From contig JABLXC010000002.1 of assembly GCA_013178185.1 (NCBI GenBank), positions 62,001 through 126,000 of the forward strand: a stretch of 64,000 bases of DNA. The letters run 5' to 3'. The stretch comes from Anaerolineae bacterium (GTDB lineage Bacteria > Chloroflexota > Anaerolineae > Anaerolineales > Anaerolineaceae). The notes under the pieces were generated by a model. The model worked only from the letters and a program-made list of their open reading frames with translations. It made no database searches and was not told where the DNA came from. Positions 53,470 through 62,176 of the stretch are shown one piece after another. The stretch's first letter is position 1. Each line of letters begins with the position of its first letter. The position numbers and the translations under genes were made by a program.

Positions 53470-55194
53470 TCAATTACCTAAAGTTTGTTTCCACTTCTTC
53501 AAAATATCCCGCCGACGGGCGGCATCACCAGGCAAAGGGATCGGTCGACCGCGGGCGTCAATTACCGCCCCGCACAGCCCGCCTGTGATCTTGAAACTGT
53601 TAATACCCCGCTGTCCCGCCGGATCGATAAGGGTCCGCCGCAGCGGTTCGAGGTGCAGGCGAGCGCTCTGGCCATTTTTCAACGGCAGAGAAGTCAGGGA
53701 ACCCTGCTGGATTTCCATGCGGGTCTCATTTCCTTTTTCATACTCCAGCCGGATGCGCAGGATGGGAGCGCCATAGCGAGCCGGGCTGATCGGGCAAATC
53801 ACCGTTCCCAGGTTGAGAAAGGCACTGGATTCAAGCGTCTGTACGGGTAGCAAGGAATTAACCTCTGCGGCTATCCCCAGTGCAGGCAGGAGGTTATACT
53901 TATCCAGGATCACGGTCGAGACGCCAACCGGCTGCAGCCCATCGAGCAGCATTAACAACGCCTGGCCTGCCGTGGGGGCCTGGCTCAAGATGCTGCCGCT
54001 TGCCAGGATAGGCTCGAAAGATTCGCCCAGATCCGGGTACGAAGACCAGGTCTGTGACATCCCCAACCGCAGGATGACCCTTGCCATGGCCTGTTCAATC
54101 GCCAGCGCCTCGGCTGTATAGGGGATGCTGCCCGGGTAGAGCGTCTTTTGCCATAAGTAATCTCGAATCGTTTCAGGCGGCGTGAACACAGCCATCCAGC
54201 GGTTGACCTCATCAATCAAGGAAGTCTCTGCCAGACGGTTGGCGCTGCTGCCCATCCCATACGGCGATACCTTTAAGCTCAATTTTCCGGCCTTGCCGAC
54301 AGCGACGATCACGCCTTTGCTACCGATATCGATCCCCAAGACTCCCTTGGTTGGATCATAGGACTGGCTCAAAAATTTAACCATTCGCCCCATGGCATGA
54401 GAAACCGGCAAAGGGGCAGCGGAACACTGGCTGGTCAAAGACTGCATGCCACCGATCTGGCTGTTTCGAAAACCGGTTACCAGGCTTGCAAGCGTCTCCT
54501 GAGCCGGGGATAAATCTTCGCTATCAATGCCAGGGCGGAGGTTGGGCGCAACATGCACGATAGTCCATTTGGAAAGCACATCCTGGATTCTGCGCGCCAG
54601 GGCCTGGTTGCCAGCGTAAAGGATGTGAGGGCGTCGTTCCTGTGGCAGAACCCGGCATACCATCATCAGCAGTTCCGCCAGTTTGAACACAGAGCGGCTG
54701 GCGCCTTGTTCGGTGCCGCCGCCTAAAATTATCAGGTTGGGTTCAGCCCGCAGAATGGCGTCGATCTGCGCTTCGGGTCGCCGGTGGTCGCCAAGGCTGA
54801 TGCTCTCCGCGATCTGCCCGCATACCGTAGTAGCCAGTCGCTGGACGCTCTGAAGCGATACATCCGCCAGCAACCCGGCTGTAACAATGCGCAGTTCCGG
54901 CCCAGCGGTGTAAGTAACCACCAGCTTGTCAATGCCCGCGTTATCCTCTCGCGAGGGCAAGATCAAAACACCGTTCTCTACCAGCGTCCGCCCAAGTTTC
55001 TCTTGTAGATCGAGCACCGCCTGATGAAATCCTTCGCCGATATCCCGAAAGGGTGCGTTGGTTGTGCTGGCGGCAGATCCGCTGCCGATAAAGCGATACT
55101 GCCCCTCCACCACATCAAAAAGCAATGCCCGGGTATGCACGGAACCCAGATCAATCGCCAGGATAGATTCAGCTTCGACGATGGATGTTGTCAT
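53470..55194 (-). CDS. Glutamate-mutase-L (MutL/GlmL) family ASKHA ATPase
   Basis: 574 residues. Two actin-like (ASKHA) halves, each with a phosphate-1 loop: ILAIDLGSVHTRALLFDV at the start and VLGIDIGSKGVIVAVGK at about residue 280. IILGGGTEQGASRSVFKL is the adenosine/phosphate-2 region of the GlmL family. True MutL is thought to be a reactivating chaperone for B12-dependent aminomutases, but no mutase subunits are in the window. Here it sits among membrane-protein genes, so its client is probably something else. Six bases from the upstream membrane protein gene. Confidence 0.78.
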   Translation of the reverse strand: MTTSIVEAESILAIDLGSVHTRALLFDVVEGQYRFIGSGSAASTTNAPFRDIGEGFHQAVLDLQEKLGRTLVENGVLILPSREDNAGIDKLVVTYTAGPELRIVTAGLLADVSLQSVQRLATTVCGQIAESISLGDHRRPEAQIDAILRAEPNLIILGGGTEQGASRSVFKLAELLMMVCRVLPQERRPHILYAGNQALARRIQDVLSKWTIVHVAPNLRPGIDSEDLSPAQETLASLVTGFRNSQIGGMQSLTSQCSAAPLPVSHAMGRMVKFLSQSYDPTKGVLGIDIGSKGVIVAVGKAGKLSLKVSPYGMGSSANRLAETSLIDEVNRWMAVFTPPETIRDYLWQKTLYPGSIPYTAEALAIEQAMARVILRLGMSQTWSSYPDLGESFEPILASGSILSQAPTAGQALLMLLDGLQPVGVSTVILDKYNLLPALGIAAEVNSLLPVQTLESSAFLNLGTVICPISPARYGAPILRIRLEYEKGNETRMEIQQGSLTSLPLKNGQSARLHLEPLRRTLIDPAGQRGINSFKITGGLCGAVIDARGRPIPLPGDAARRRDILKKWKQTLGN

Positions 55195-55200
55195 AACGCC

Positions 55201-55878
55201 CTAAAATACGATGTTGAAAATAAATTCTGTAACAAAGTCCAACCGGTCGATCAACGCAGTCAGCGCGGCCGCAAACACCCCGGCGTAGATAGCGCCAAGC
55301 GTGATGGCGATGAAAACCTTGCCGATCGTCGCAACCGCCTCCAGCAGGGGCGGCCGTTCAGCCTTTTGGCGTTTATCTCTCACGCTAAATTGAAAATAGA
55401 TCAGCGCGCTGATCGTTCCCAGTAAAAACAGGCTGGCTTCGGCCAGCGCGCCTGCCGGGTTGCGGCCAACCATGGCAGCCGCTTGTAGATCAAAACCAAC
55501 CGTTGCGGCCTGAACCTGGCTGGTGAGGGTACCCACAACCGCCCCGCCGGTCAGGACAGCCGCGCCGACGCCAACCAGGTATCCCATGGAAAGATTGCCA
55601 AGCCTAGAAAAGCGCGGCGTTAGCTTGGTCAACAGGAGAGCGCCAAGCGCCAGCGGGATGACTGCCTGGAGAGTTTGCAGCGCCCCACCTTCCAAAAGCG
55701 GGTACACCAGCCGCGGCAAGATTGCCTGGTAGATCAACAGCACAGCCGCATATCCTGCCATGACACCCACAAACAGGTAAGCCACAATTCGAAACAGAAA
55801 ATGATCGCCAAACAGGTAACTGAAGATTAGCAGCGTCAGAATAAAACCGGTCAGCGTCCAGAGAAAATCCAATTGCAT
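55201..55878 (-). CDS. Polytopic membrane protein of the unknown operon
   Basis: 225 residues with about six hydrophobic helices and a short basic loop (SVRDKRQKAERPP) before the last one. No recognised family. Tightly spaced between the 898-residue zinc-ribbon gene (11 bases) and the ASKHA gene (6 bases). Confidence 0.7.
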   Translation of the reverse strand: MQLDFLWTLTGFILTLLIFSYLFGDHFLFRIVAYLFVGVMAGYAAVLLIYQAILPRLVYPLLEGGALQTLQAVIPLALGALLLTKLTPRFSRLGNLSMGYLVGVGAAVLTGGAVVGTLTSQVQAATVGFDLQAAAMVGRNPAGALAEASLFLLGTISALIYFQFSVRDKRQKAERPPLLEAVATIGKVFIAITLGAIYAGVFAAALTALIDRLDFVTEFIFNIVF

Positions 55879-55889
55879 GCCTTTCCTGC

Positions 55890-58586
55890 CTATTTTAACT
55901 TCTTGCTACGCCGGGAGAGCAGCCAAACAATCGTCCTTAAAATCGCGCCTGAGATCAAAAAGGCGACCATCACATACATGCCATAACGGTAAGCGTTCCA
56001 GTAGGCGGCAGCGTTGCCTGGTGTTTTCGCCAGTCTTTCGTACGCCATCCCATCCATCAAGCCGCTCAACATGCCATCCACCTGGCCAGAGCTGGCGTAA
56101 GGCTTCAGCATCGGCGCCGCCTGGGCGCTGGTCACCAACAGCAGCGGGACGCCGCTAAGCCGCGCTCCAGTTTGCTCAATCCAGGCGCGCCCGGTCTCCA
56201 CACTGTCGGTCAAAACGATCACGGCTGCAAAATCGTTCAACCCGGCAATGCCCTGCAAAGCCGGATGTTCCCAGGCAGGTTTGGCTTCGTACGAGGAGAC
56301 AAAAGTATACCTGATGGCTTGCTGCGGCTTCAACGCCAATTCTTGCAACGAAGATAAACCGCCTGGCAGGTAGCCCAGGTTGACCGCCCTCTCCGGCGGA
56401 AGCGGGGCAGACAAAGCACCAGCCGCCAGTAGTTCCGATGAGGCTCGCTGCAACATGTCCTCGGCCAGCACAGGCCCTGCTGGTACGGTCGAAAGAAGCG
56501 CCAGGTTCAGCCGTTTTTGAATCAACCGTTGGATCACGCCTTTGGCCACAAAACGCATCTCGCCGGAATAGCCGGCATCATAATCCACTGCCAGCAAAAC
56601 AGTTTGACCAGGGCTGAGAGCCTCCACTTGGTTGCTGAATGTCAGAATCTCCGTTGTGATCCCCAGTCCAGGGGTTTCGGTGGTAGGCGGCCCGAACAAG
56701 ATTGGGTAAAGGATCGCGAAAATCAGAATGACCGCCAGTCCAAGCCGGACGAGGAGGCGCGGCGCTTCTGGATTTTCCTTTTGAAGAACCTGGGGCTTGC
56801 CTGCAGTGCGGATCAGTTCCTCCAAAATACTGGCCTGGGCGCGCTGTCGTTCGGTGGCTTGTAACTTTGCCGAATAAACAGGCGGCTTGCGGTATTGAGC
56901 GATGATGTCTTCGGGCGGCAGTACGCCAGGCAAACCTGCCAAAGGGCCAGAAATTTCGATCTGTTCCTCATCAATCTTCTGAGCCTGCCCTCCAACGATC
57001 GCTTCCACCGGCCGCATGGCCTCCAGCCAGCCGGGCAGCGTGGCGGGCGTCAAATCTTCTGTTTCATTTTCGCCTGCACCGACTAGGGCTGCCGTCCCCG
57101 GCGAGGACCATTCTGACGTTTCCTGATTTATAAAGGGAGTGGCTTCCTCTGGCAGCTCGACCTCCTCGCCGCCGATTCGAAATACCGCCGAAGACTCCAA
57201 TGCAGGAAGAAGTTCGTCCGGTAAAAGATTCTGCACTTCAGGCTGCAAATCATCGCTCGAGATTTCCGTCCCAAAACCGGGAGGCTCGCTTGCAGGAAGT
57301 TCCTCTTCTTTCTGATCGCCTGGTTCTTCCAATGGCAATTGTGAAAACCAGTCTTGCAAACCGCCGCCGGAGTCCTGACCCTCGCTGCCGGATGCTCCTG
57401 ACCAGGGCAGGGTTTCGTTGGGCGCTCCGATTTGAGAAACATTTTCCTCGGTCAGATTTTCGAAAGCTTTCAGCCAGTCGGGTGGCTCAAACGATTCCTC
57501 CCCAGCGGCTGGTTCTCCGGTTTCAGATTTTTCCTCTGCCGTTTCCAGCCAAACGGGTTTTTCCGCCAGCGGAACCTGCTCAGCCGAGGACAGGGTTTCG
57601 GCTCTAAAACCTTCCAACCACTCCGGCGTTTCCTCGTCCGGGGCTGACGGAGGTATAGAACCAGCTTCCGGTTCGGCAAATGCTTTTAACCAATCAGGTG
57701 TTTCACCTTCTTTGGGCGCGGTGGGTGCGTTCCTACTGCTTTCGTCGGAGGAATTACCAGCCAGCCAGGAGGGGATTTCTCCTTCAGGCGGTCCCCCTGT
57801 TTCACTCTCAAAGGCCTGCAACTTTTGCTCAGTCAGATGATCTACGTCTCCCAGAAAAGCTGAAACGGCAGTTTCTGGCAGGTTTTCGGAGGGAGAAGCC
57901 GGACCAACCTGTTCTTCCAGCGCACGCAACCAACTAGAAAATTCATCCTCTTCTGCTGCACCTGCAGTAAATTCTTCTGCCCCCTCACCTCCTTCTTTTT
58001 GTCCGGCGGCTGGGCTTGATGAAAAGCTTTCTTCGAAAGCGTCTGCTTCTGCACTCTGGAAGTTTTTCAACTGGTTCATCCAGTTGTCTTCATCAGCTTG
58101 CGGAGGTTCGGTGGTTTCCTCTTCAGCGGCTTGAACGAGCTTGTCATCCGGAGCGCCTGGCTCGGAAATCGCCTTGCTCTTCCGCAACCGCTCTAGCCAG
58201 TTTTCCCCACTGGCTTCTTCTCGTTTTTCTTCAAGTTCAATGATTCCAGCAGTCCAATCGGGCAGTTCCTCGGCCTCGGTATCGAAAGAGAGTCCCTCGC
58301 TTCCCTGGAGCGCTTCCTGCTCTTCACGTTCTCTCTGACGGATGCGCGCCAGCCAGCCAGGGATATCTTCCTCCCCGCCAGGTTTGGAAATTTCTTCCGA
58401 AATACTTTCGTCAAAGGGCAGCGTAGAAGAAGAACGCACCTCGTCCAACCAATCGGGAGATGGTTGTTCAGGAGGTTGCTCGTCCCCTAGACGACCCAAT
58501 GGCTTGAGCTGAGCCTGGCAGTACTGACAGATCTCTGCGATCGCCGGGTTTGGCTTTCCACACATCGGGCACCGGATCTCATCCAT
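55890..58586 (-). CDS. Zinc-ribbon protein with repeated Trp-Leu motifs and an extracytoplasmic domain
   Basis: 898 residues. N-terminal zinc ribbon (Cys6, 9, 20, 23). Residues 40-530 are acidic, low-complexity and probably disordered, with about 13 short motifs of the form P-D/E-W-L-x-x-F/I (Trp at 46, 78, 111, 130, 169, 219, 274, 299, 323, 346, 371, 413, 520). A helical piece (570-600) and a membrane helix (about 612-632) follow. The extracytoplasmic domain (about 640-860, with GQTVLLAVDYDAGYSGEM) is not recognised, and a second helix lies at about 872-892 with a basic end. The repeats look like docking sites for a partner. Confidence 0.75.
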   Translation of the reverse strand: MDEIRCPMCGKPNPAIAEICQYCQAQLKPLGRLGDEQPPEQPSPDWLDEVRSSSTLPFDESISEEISKPGGEEDIPGWLARIRQREREEQEALQGSEGLSFDTEAEELPDWTAGIIELEEKREEASGENWLERLRKSKAISEPGAPDDKLVQAAEEETTEPPQADEDNWMNQLKNFQSAEADAFEESFSSSPAAGQKEGGEGAEEFTAGAAEEDEFSSWLRALEEQVGPASPSENLPETAVSAFLGDVDHLTEQKLQAFESETGGPPEGEIPSWLAGNSSDESSRNAPTAPKEGETPDWLKAFAEPEAGSIPPSAPDEETPEWLEGFRAETLSSAEQVPLAEKPVWLETAEEKSETGEPAAGEESFEPPDWLKAFENLTEENVSQIGAPNETLPWSGASGSEGQDSGGGLQDWFSQLPLEEPGDQKEEELPASEPPGFGTEISSDDLQPEVQNLLPDELLPALESSAVFRIGGEEVELPEEATPFINQETSEWSSPGTAALVGAGENETEDLTPATLPGWLEAMRPVEAIVGGQAQKIDEEQIEISGPLAGLPGVLPPEDIIAQYRKPPVYSAKLQATERQRAQASILEELIRTAGKPQVLQKENPEAPRLLVRLGLAVILIFAILYPILFGPPTTETPGLGITTEILTFSNQVEALSPGQTVLLAVDYDAGYSGEMRFVAKGVIQRLIQKRLNLALLSTVPAGPVLAEDMLQRASSELLAAGALSAPLPPERAVNLGYLPGGLSSLQELALKPQQAIRYTFVSSYEAKPAWEHPALQGIAGLNDFAAVIVLTDSVETGRAWIEQTGARLSGVPLLLVTSAQAAPMLKPYASSGQVDGMLSGLMDGMAYERLAKTPGNAAAYWNAYRYGMYVMVAFLISGAILRTIVWLLSRRSKKLK

Positions 58587-58592
58587 AGCATC

Positions 58593-59216
58593 CTACCCGT
58601 TGTAGGGGCGATCTGCACCCAGGAATATCCGCAAACCAGTCATCATGCTACCAATTGCAACACCCAGCAAAATGCCACGTGCCCCTGCAACCGGCAGCCG
58701 ATTGACCAGGCTGGCCACCCCGCCCACCAGTGGAAGCTGTTGGAGGACCGGTAAAAACCCACTCGAAAACAGGATGAAAACGATTGCGCCGATTACAAAC
58801 AGAATGCCCATGATCCCTTTTCGCCGCTGCAAGAGGCGCAAACCAGCGTAGCCCAGGGTGATCGCCAGCAAGGCCATGAGGCTCGTTTCTACAGGAATCT
58901 GGATGGAGGTGATCACATGCTGAAATCCCGGGTCGGCGGGCGTCAGCCACATCCCTGCCGCAAAAGTCACCGAAAATGCCAGCAGCAACAGCAAGCTGTA
59001 AAAGTTGCGATTTCCTTTATCATTGGCTTTGCGCCAGTGCACCGCCAGCAAATTCAAAATGCCGATCAGCGCCGCAACGCCAGCCAGGCTGACGCCCCAG
59101 TTGATCAACAGGGCGCGCAAGTTCTGCACAAGCAGCGAAGGCAAAAAATACCCCAAAAGGACAATCAGCCCGACGGCAATGGTGACGGCGGCAACTACAG
59201 GTGATCGCATTTTCAT
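58593..59216 (-). CDS. Polytopic membrane protein of the unknown operon
   Basis: 207 residues with about six hydrophobic helices. Start at ATG 59216 (MKMRSPVV), overlapping the upstream stop (ATGA). A longer frame would lie inside the neighbour. Ends six bases before the zinc-ribbon gene. No recognised family. Confidence 0.72.
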   Translation of the reverse strand: MKMRSPVVAAVTIAVGLIVLLGYFLPSLLVQNLRALLINWGVSLAGVAALIGILNLLAVHWRKANDKGNRNFYSLLLLLAFSVTFAAGMWLTPADPGFQHVITSIQIPVETSLMALLAITLGYAGLRLLQRRKGIMGILFVIGAIVFILFSSGFLPVLQQLPLVGGVASLVNRLPVAGARGILLGVAIGSMMTGLRIFLGADRPYNG

Positions 59217-59983
59217 AAAAGCGGCGCCCCCAAAACAGATTCGGCTAGTTTCAAGATGGCCCCAGCAACCAACAGGAAAACCACCAGCCACCGCAGCACA
59301 TCCTGTGACCGCAGACTGGCCTGGTGAACCGGGCCAGCCTGTAAATAAGCCGGAATGGCAAACAGCTCTTCACCGATCAACGGCTCATGGGCTGTTGCGT
59401 ACAGCGCAGCCTGCGCCGCCAGCGACTCGCTCGCTGCCAGTGTAAACGCTCCCTGGCGTTCTGCCGCCTCGCAAAATAACGCGATCTCCGGTCCGTAGTA
59501 ACCCACCAGCAGGTTTGTGGAAACCTGTTCGGTCGGAAGGATCGGAATTATCCCCGCCAAATAAGAGAATGGCGTCACACCGGCCTGCCTACCCCGGTCA
59601 GGATCGTACTGTTCTAGGGCATTGTTCGAGCGGTAAGCAGCTTGGAGAGCATCCTGGCTCAAGATGGCTAGGCTTCCATCTCCGCTGGTCGCGACGGGCG
59701 GGCGGTCGCCGATCAGGCTGATTTGGGCGACGCGCTCCAGCGTGCTGAGCCCCACCAGCGCGGAGGCATTGTTCGGTCCGAGGATGCTGTTGTTGCCCAA
59801 CGAGACGTGCAGGCGCTTTCCCTCTTCTACCGAAAGCCCGATGGCGCGCCGCAATTTTTGAAAAGCTTCCATGCTGCGCAGGCGGCCACCGGCGCGCGCC
59901 CGCTTAGATACGGAAAAAAACAGCAGCGCCAGGGCACCGATCAAGAGAAAACCAAGATTGAAAATGTATTCAATGTCGCTCAC
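59213..59983 (-). CDS. Membrane-anchored protein, DUF6754-like
   Basis: 256 residues. An N-terminal helix (FNLGFLLIGALALLFFSVS) precedes a cytoplasmic region with GLSVEEGKRLHVSLGN and NASALVGLSTLERVAQISL. Then comes a probable membrane-proximal segment (SYLAGIIPIL, VGYYGPEIALFCEAAERQGA) and a C-terminal helix (about 228-248). I recall this pattern as DUF6754, but with limited certainty. Overlaps genes on both sides by 4 bases. Confidence 0.65.
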   Translation of the reverse strand: MSDIEYIFNLGFLLIGALALLFFSVSKRARAGGRLRSMEAFQKLRRAIGLSVEEGKRLHVSLGNNSILGPNNASALVGLSTLERVAQISLIGDRPPVATSGDGSLAILSQDALQAAYRSNNALEQYDPDRGRQAGVTPFSYLAGIIPILPTEQVSTNLLVGYYGPEIALFCEAAERQGAFTLAASESLAAQAALYATAHEPLIGEELFAIPAYLQAGPVHQASLRSQDVLRWLVVFLLVAGAILKLAESVLGAPLL

Positions 59984-60231
59984 AGGGTCGTCTCCTCACG
60001 CAAGAAAGCCGCAAATGACCGACTTTCCCGTTGATCTTCCAGCAGCTTTACCAGCGCCTGCCACTCCCCGGGCTTCAGCGCTCCACTCAAAAGGGGTTCG
60101 CCCACGTAAAGCATTTGCGCTGCGAAAAATTGGAGGGGGCCGGCTGCCTCTAGCAGCGCCGCGACAAAGTCTTCCAAACCCCAGCGGTGCAAAAATCGGG
60201 CCCAGCGGGACCAAAGCTGCTCTTCGGGCAT
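59980..60231 (-). CDS. Small soluble protein heading the unknown operon
   Basis: 83 residues from ATG 60231 (MPEEQLWSRWARFLHRWG). Helical and Trp/Leu-rich, with no membrane helix or recognised domain. Its stop overlaps the start of the next gene by ATGA. It is the first gene of the seven-gene minus-strand unit. Confidence 0.6.
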   Translation of the reverse strand: MPEEQLWSRWARFLHRWGLEDFVAALLEAAGPLQFFAAQMLYVGEPLLSGALKPGEWQALVKLLEDQRESRSFAAFLREETTL

Positions 60232-60271
60232 GACATCAGTATAGCATAGAAAAAAACACACGTCTTTCAAT

Positions 60272-60293
60272 CCCTGGATCAATTTGATCAGGA
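60272..60293. promoter_or_regulatory. Operator-like inverted repeat between divergent genes
   Basis: GATCAATTTGATC (60277-60289) is a 13-base palindrome; with one bulged base the arms extend to CCTG-ATCAA and TTGATCAGG. It lies 46 bases upstream of the unknown operon's first ATG and about 140 bases from the plus-strand gene. Confidence 0.35.
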
Positions 60294-60431
60294 TAAATTG
60301 TACCGGATTTTGGGCAATCCGGCGTCAAACGCGGTCATTTAGAGCGCGGCGGATGACTTTTTCCACCCTACGGGATGATACAATAAAGGCAACCCTACCC
60401 AAACTGCCAGGTATTGGAAGAGGAGTACACG

Positions 60432-60743
60432 ATGAATGAATTTTTTCAAGATTTATTAAATATTCCGCCTTGCAGTTCTCAATACAGAGCAGAAGTATCT
60501 AAGCTGATCGAAGAGCTGATCCGCATTGGAAAGACGGATGACTACCTTTCTGAACGCCCTGTACCCCCATTTAACCTGCAATGCCGCCACAATCGCGCCC
60601 GCCAAATTGGGCAGCGTTTGCACGACATCGGTGAGTTACCTTTGATGAATTATGCCTTTCGCCAAACCCGGCGAAAGGTTGGAAAACAACTTGCCGCCCA
60701 CCTGGAGTACTGCTGGGCAGAAATTGGCCGCTGGCTGCCCTGA
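60432..60743 (+). CDS. Hypothetical small helical protein
   Basis: 103 residues from ATG 60432, with GAGGAG nine bases before it. Mostly helical, soluble. CRHNRARQIGQRLHDIG and MNYAFRQTRRKVGKQLAAHL are positively charged and might contact nucleic acid. No family recognised; convergent with the aminotransferase gene. Confidence 0.7.
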   Translation: MNEFFQDLLNIPPCSSQYRAEVSKLIEELIRIGKTDDYLSERPVPPFNLQCRHNRARQIGQRLHDIGELPLMNYAFRQTRRKVGKQLAAHLEYCWAEIGRWLP

Positions 60744-60794
60744 CTGATCCCTCGGTTCCCGGCGTCAGAATTTTCTCCACCTTTTTCGTTCTGC

Positions 60795-61859
60795 TCAAGA
60801 GCAGAATTCTTCAATCGCAACCAGCAGCGCCTCGATATCTTCTAATTGGGTTTCGCCCATGTGCGCGATGCGGAAGTTTTTCTCTTTCAATGGTCCATAC
60901 CCGTTGGCGACTCGCATCCCCCGCGCCAGCAGGAATTTGTTCAGTTCGGCCACCGCAAAGCCGCGTTTGTTGACCAGCGAAGTGACTGTTTTGGAACGCA
61001 CTCCCGGCGGCGCCAGCGGCGGCATATCCTGATCTTCCGCCCATTTTTGCACCCGCCCCGCCATCACGGCATGGCGAGCAAACCGGTTTTCTAACCCCTC
61101 TTCCAGAATGCGATCCAGTTGTACATCCAACGCAAAAATCAGCGCCATCGCCGGTGTCATGGGCGTCGAGTCTTTAAGGCGGTGCTTTTCCATCAGCATC
61201 AGATCAAAATACCAGCCCCGGTTGGGGACTGTCTCCGCCTTCTTCATGGCTCGTTCAGAAGCCGCTGCCAGCGACAAGCCGGGCGGCAGCGCCAGGCATT
61301 TCTGCGACGAGGTCAGCATGAAGTCAATACCCCAGGCGTCCATCTCAATTTTCACCCCGCCCAGCGAAGAAACGGCGTCCACTAACACCAGCGTATCCGG
61401 GCTGGTCTGGCGAACTGCCGCGCACAATTCCACAAGTGGGTTCTCTACGCCGGTAGAGGTTTCATTATGGACAATGGTAACGGCTTCGTAATGCTTCTTT
61501 TTGAGCGCGGTCTCCAGTAAATTGGGGGAAATCGCCTCCCCATATTCCACAGCCAAAATCTCGGCATTTTTTCCATTGCAAAGGGCCACATCGAACCAGC
61601 GTTGTGAAAAGGCCCCGTTAACGCAGCACAGCACATCCTGAACGACAAAATTGCGAATGCCGGCTTCTTGCATCCCCGATCCGGATGCGGTCGCCTGGAA
61701 AACAGGGCGCTGTGTGGCGAACAACTTGCGGGCTTTTTCTTCTGTGCGTTGAAAAATAGCCTCAAATTCTTTGCTGCGATGCGGCAGCATGGGCCTTGCC
61801 TGAGCCGCCAGCACCTCAGGAGAAACATCCACTGGTCCAGGGACAAACATCGGCGTCAT
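60795..61859 (-). CDS. Class V aminotransferase (alanine-glyoxylate / serine-pyruvate type)
   Basis: 354 residues, PLP-dependent. FVPGPVDVSPEVL at the N-terminus, TASGSGMQEAGI (phosphate-binding region), VDAVSSLGGVKIEMD with the cofactor Asp, and SSQKCLALPPGLS with the PLP Lys187. Close to alanine-glyoxylate aminotransferase-family enzymes that may act in serine or glycine metabolism; SerC-like activity is also possible. Monocistronic by position. Confidence 0.9.
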   Translation of the reverse strand: MTPMFVPGPVDVSPEVLAAQARPMLPHRSKEFEAIFQRTEEKARKLFATQRPVFQATASGSGMQEAGIRNFVVQDVLCCVNGAFSQRWFDVALCNGKNAEILAVEYGEAISPNLLETALKKKHYEAVTIVHNETSTGVENPLVELCAAVRQTSPDTLVLVDAVSSLGGVKIEMDAWGIDFMLTSSQKCLALPPGLSLAAASERAMKKAETVPNRGWYFDLMLMEKHRLKDSTPMTPAMALIFALDVQLDRILEEGLENRFARHAVMAGRVQKWAEDQDMPPLAPPGVRSKTVTSLVNKRGFAVAELNKFLLARGMRVANGYGPLKEKNFRIAHMGETQLEDIEALLVAIEEFCS

Positions 61860-61920
61860 CGTTCGCCTCCATCCATTTGCTTTTCAGTGGCGGATTCGCA
61901 AGGGAAGCACCGTCTCCGGT

Positions 61921-62136
61921 TTACTTCAGGATAAAAGACAAAATGATCAAAACAGCCGTAAAACTGAGCGCAAGCAAGCCAATACGTTTTAAGTCCGAAA
62001 TCACGTAGCTGTAATCCGGGTTGAACTCGCTACTGCTTCCGGGCCGGCTGGGACTGGCTGGGCGCGCCACGGTCTCTGGAGAGGCAGGCCGGCTGCTGGG
62101 TGCTCCGCTGACTTGACGCTTCTGTTTCTTGGACAT
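61921..62136 (-). CDS. Small membrane protein downstream of the sortase gene
   Basis: 71 residues from ATG 62136 (MSKKQKRQVSG). A basic, Ser/Pro/Arg-rich tail of about 40 residues is followed by SYVISDLKRIGLLAL and one C-terminal membrane helix. No recognised family. It begins about 40 bases after the sortase stop and may be co-transcribed. Confidence 0.65.
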   Translation of the reverse strand: MSKKQKRQVSGAPSSRPASPETVARPASPSRPGSSSEFNPDYSYVISDLKRIGLLALSFTAVLIILSFILK

Positions 62137-62176
62137 AAAAATTACTCCTTCGCTGACTTCAAATTCATTCAAGATC

